Assembly: GCA_902470095.1 (NCBI GenBank)
Contig: CABRFG010000041.1
Coordinates: forward strand, 1 to 20,786
Source: an uncultured Collinsella sp.
GTDB taxonomy: Bacteria > Actinomycetota > Coriobacteriia > Coriobacteriales > Coriobacteriaceae
Reading direction: 5' to 3'
DNA: 20,786 nt
Made by a program: the position numbers and the translations under genes. The notes beneath the pieces are model-generated. The model was not told where the DNA came from, searched no databases, and saw nothing but the letters and a program-made list of their open reading frames with translations. Of this stretch, positions 20,662 through 20,786 are shown in pieces (the stretch's first letter is position 1; the number at the start of each line of letters is the position of its first letter).

Positions 20662-20786
20662 GTGTCCGGTTTTGGAAGGATGCATCGGCATTTTTCGTCC
20701 AGCCACGCAATCGTTAATGCACAGACAGAATGGTAGCGCACAGAGATGTGGTGTAAGAGGCGGGGCATGCCCCGCCTCCGCCCTTT
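20662..20786. other. Window end, non-coding, with 22-bp palindrome
   Basis: I see no gene here. GAGGCGGGGCA (20757-20767) is followed directly by its exact complement (20768-20778), a very stable hairpin. It may be a terminator or 3'-end structure of a gene beyond the right edge. Confidence 0.5.

Overview
The window looks like chromosomal DNA of a GC-rich, anaerobic, gut-type actinobacterium of the class Coriobacteriia, most likely Collinsella or a close relative. This rests on recognising gene content and codon style (abundant iron-sulfur proteins, PTS sugar uptake, iron-type alcohol dehydrogenases, MurT/GatD cell-wall amidation, an actinobacterial-type YchF); no search was run. I see no phage, transposase, CRISPR array or resistance gene.

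Layout. 1-1599 (-) is guaA. 1764-2882 (+) holds an operator-like dyad, a promoter and a type I L-asparaginase. 2905-3589 is a divergent pair, a small XRE regulator (-) and a 129-aa HAD-like relic protein (+), around a perfect 24-bp palindrome. 3599-5070 (-) is ychF followed by a small DUF1648-type membrane protein. 5198-10508 is a sugar cassette: a GH4 6-phospho-alpha-glucosidase and an alpha-glucoside PTS EIICB on the minus strand, divergent from a zinc polyol-type dehydrogenase and a GntR/UTRA regulator on the plus strand, with three related operator-like dyads between them. 10641-15068 (-) runs from an iron-containing alcohol dehydrogenase through glycerol dehydrogenase gldA and a decayed second gldA copy to a four-cluster ferredoxin-like protein. 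15569-19908 (+) carries two translationally coupled paralogous TPR-like proteins, then a single-polypeptide MurT-GatD fusion. 19909-20786 is non-coding: terminators, an alternating four-box repeat, tRNA-Glu(UUC), and a diverged 189-bp-period duplication of the tRNA 3' end plus its terminator.

How the genes work together. The sugar cassette is best read as uptake and phosphorylation of an alpha-glucoside (EIICB), hydrolysis of the 6'-phosphate (GH4), and oxidation of the released aglycone by the dehydrogenase, under GntR control. Pairing GH4 with a polyol-type dehydrogenase suggests an alpha-glucosyl-polyol such as maltitol or isomalt as substrate; this is inference. The iron-ADH/gldA block fits fermentative alcohol and glycerol redox chemistry, with a leaky terminator likely setting the ratio of the two enzymes. 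The MurT-GatD fusion would amidate the D-Glu of lipid II as one chain instead of the usual two.

The most interesting items are the MurT-GatD fusion, the polyol-glucoside cassette with its shared operators, the 189-bp tRNA-Glu duplication with a covarying terminator stem, the alternating four-box repeat, the doubly broken gldA copy, and the HAD-like protein that has lost the catalytic motifs of its family.
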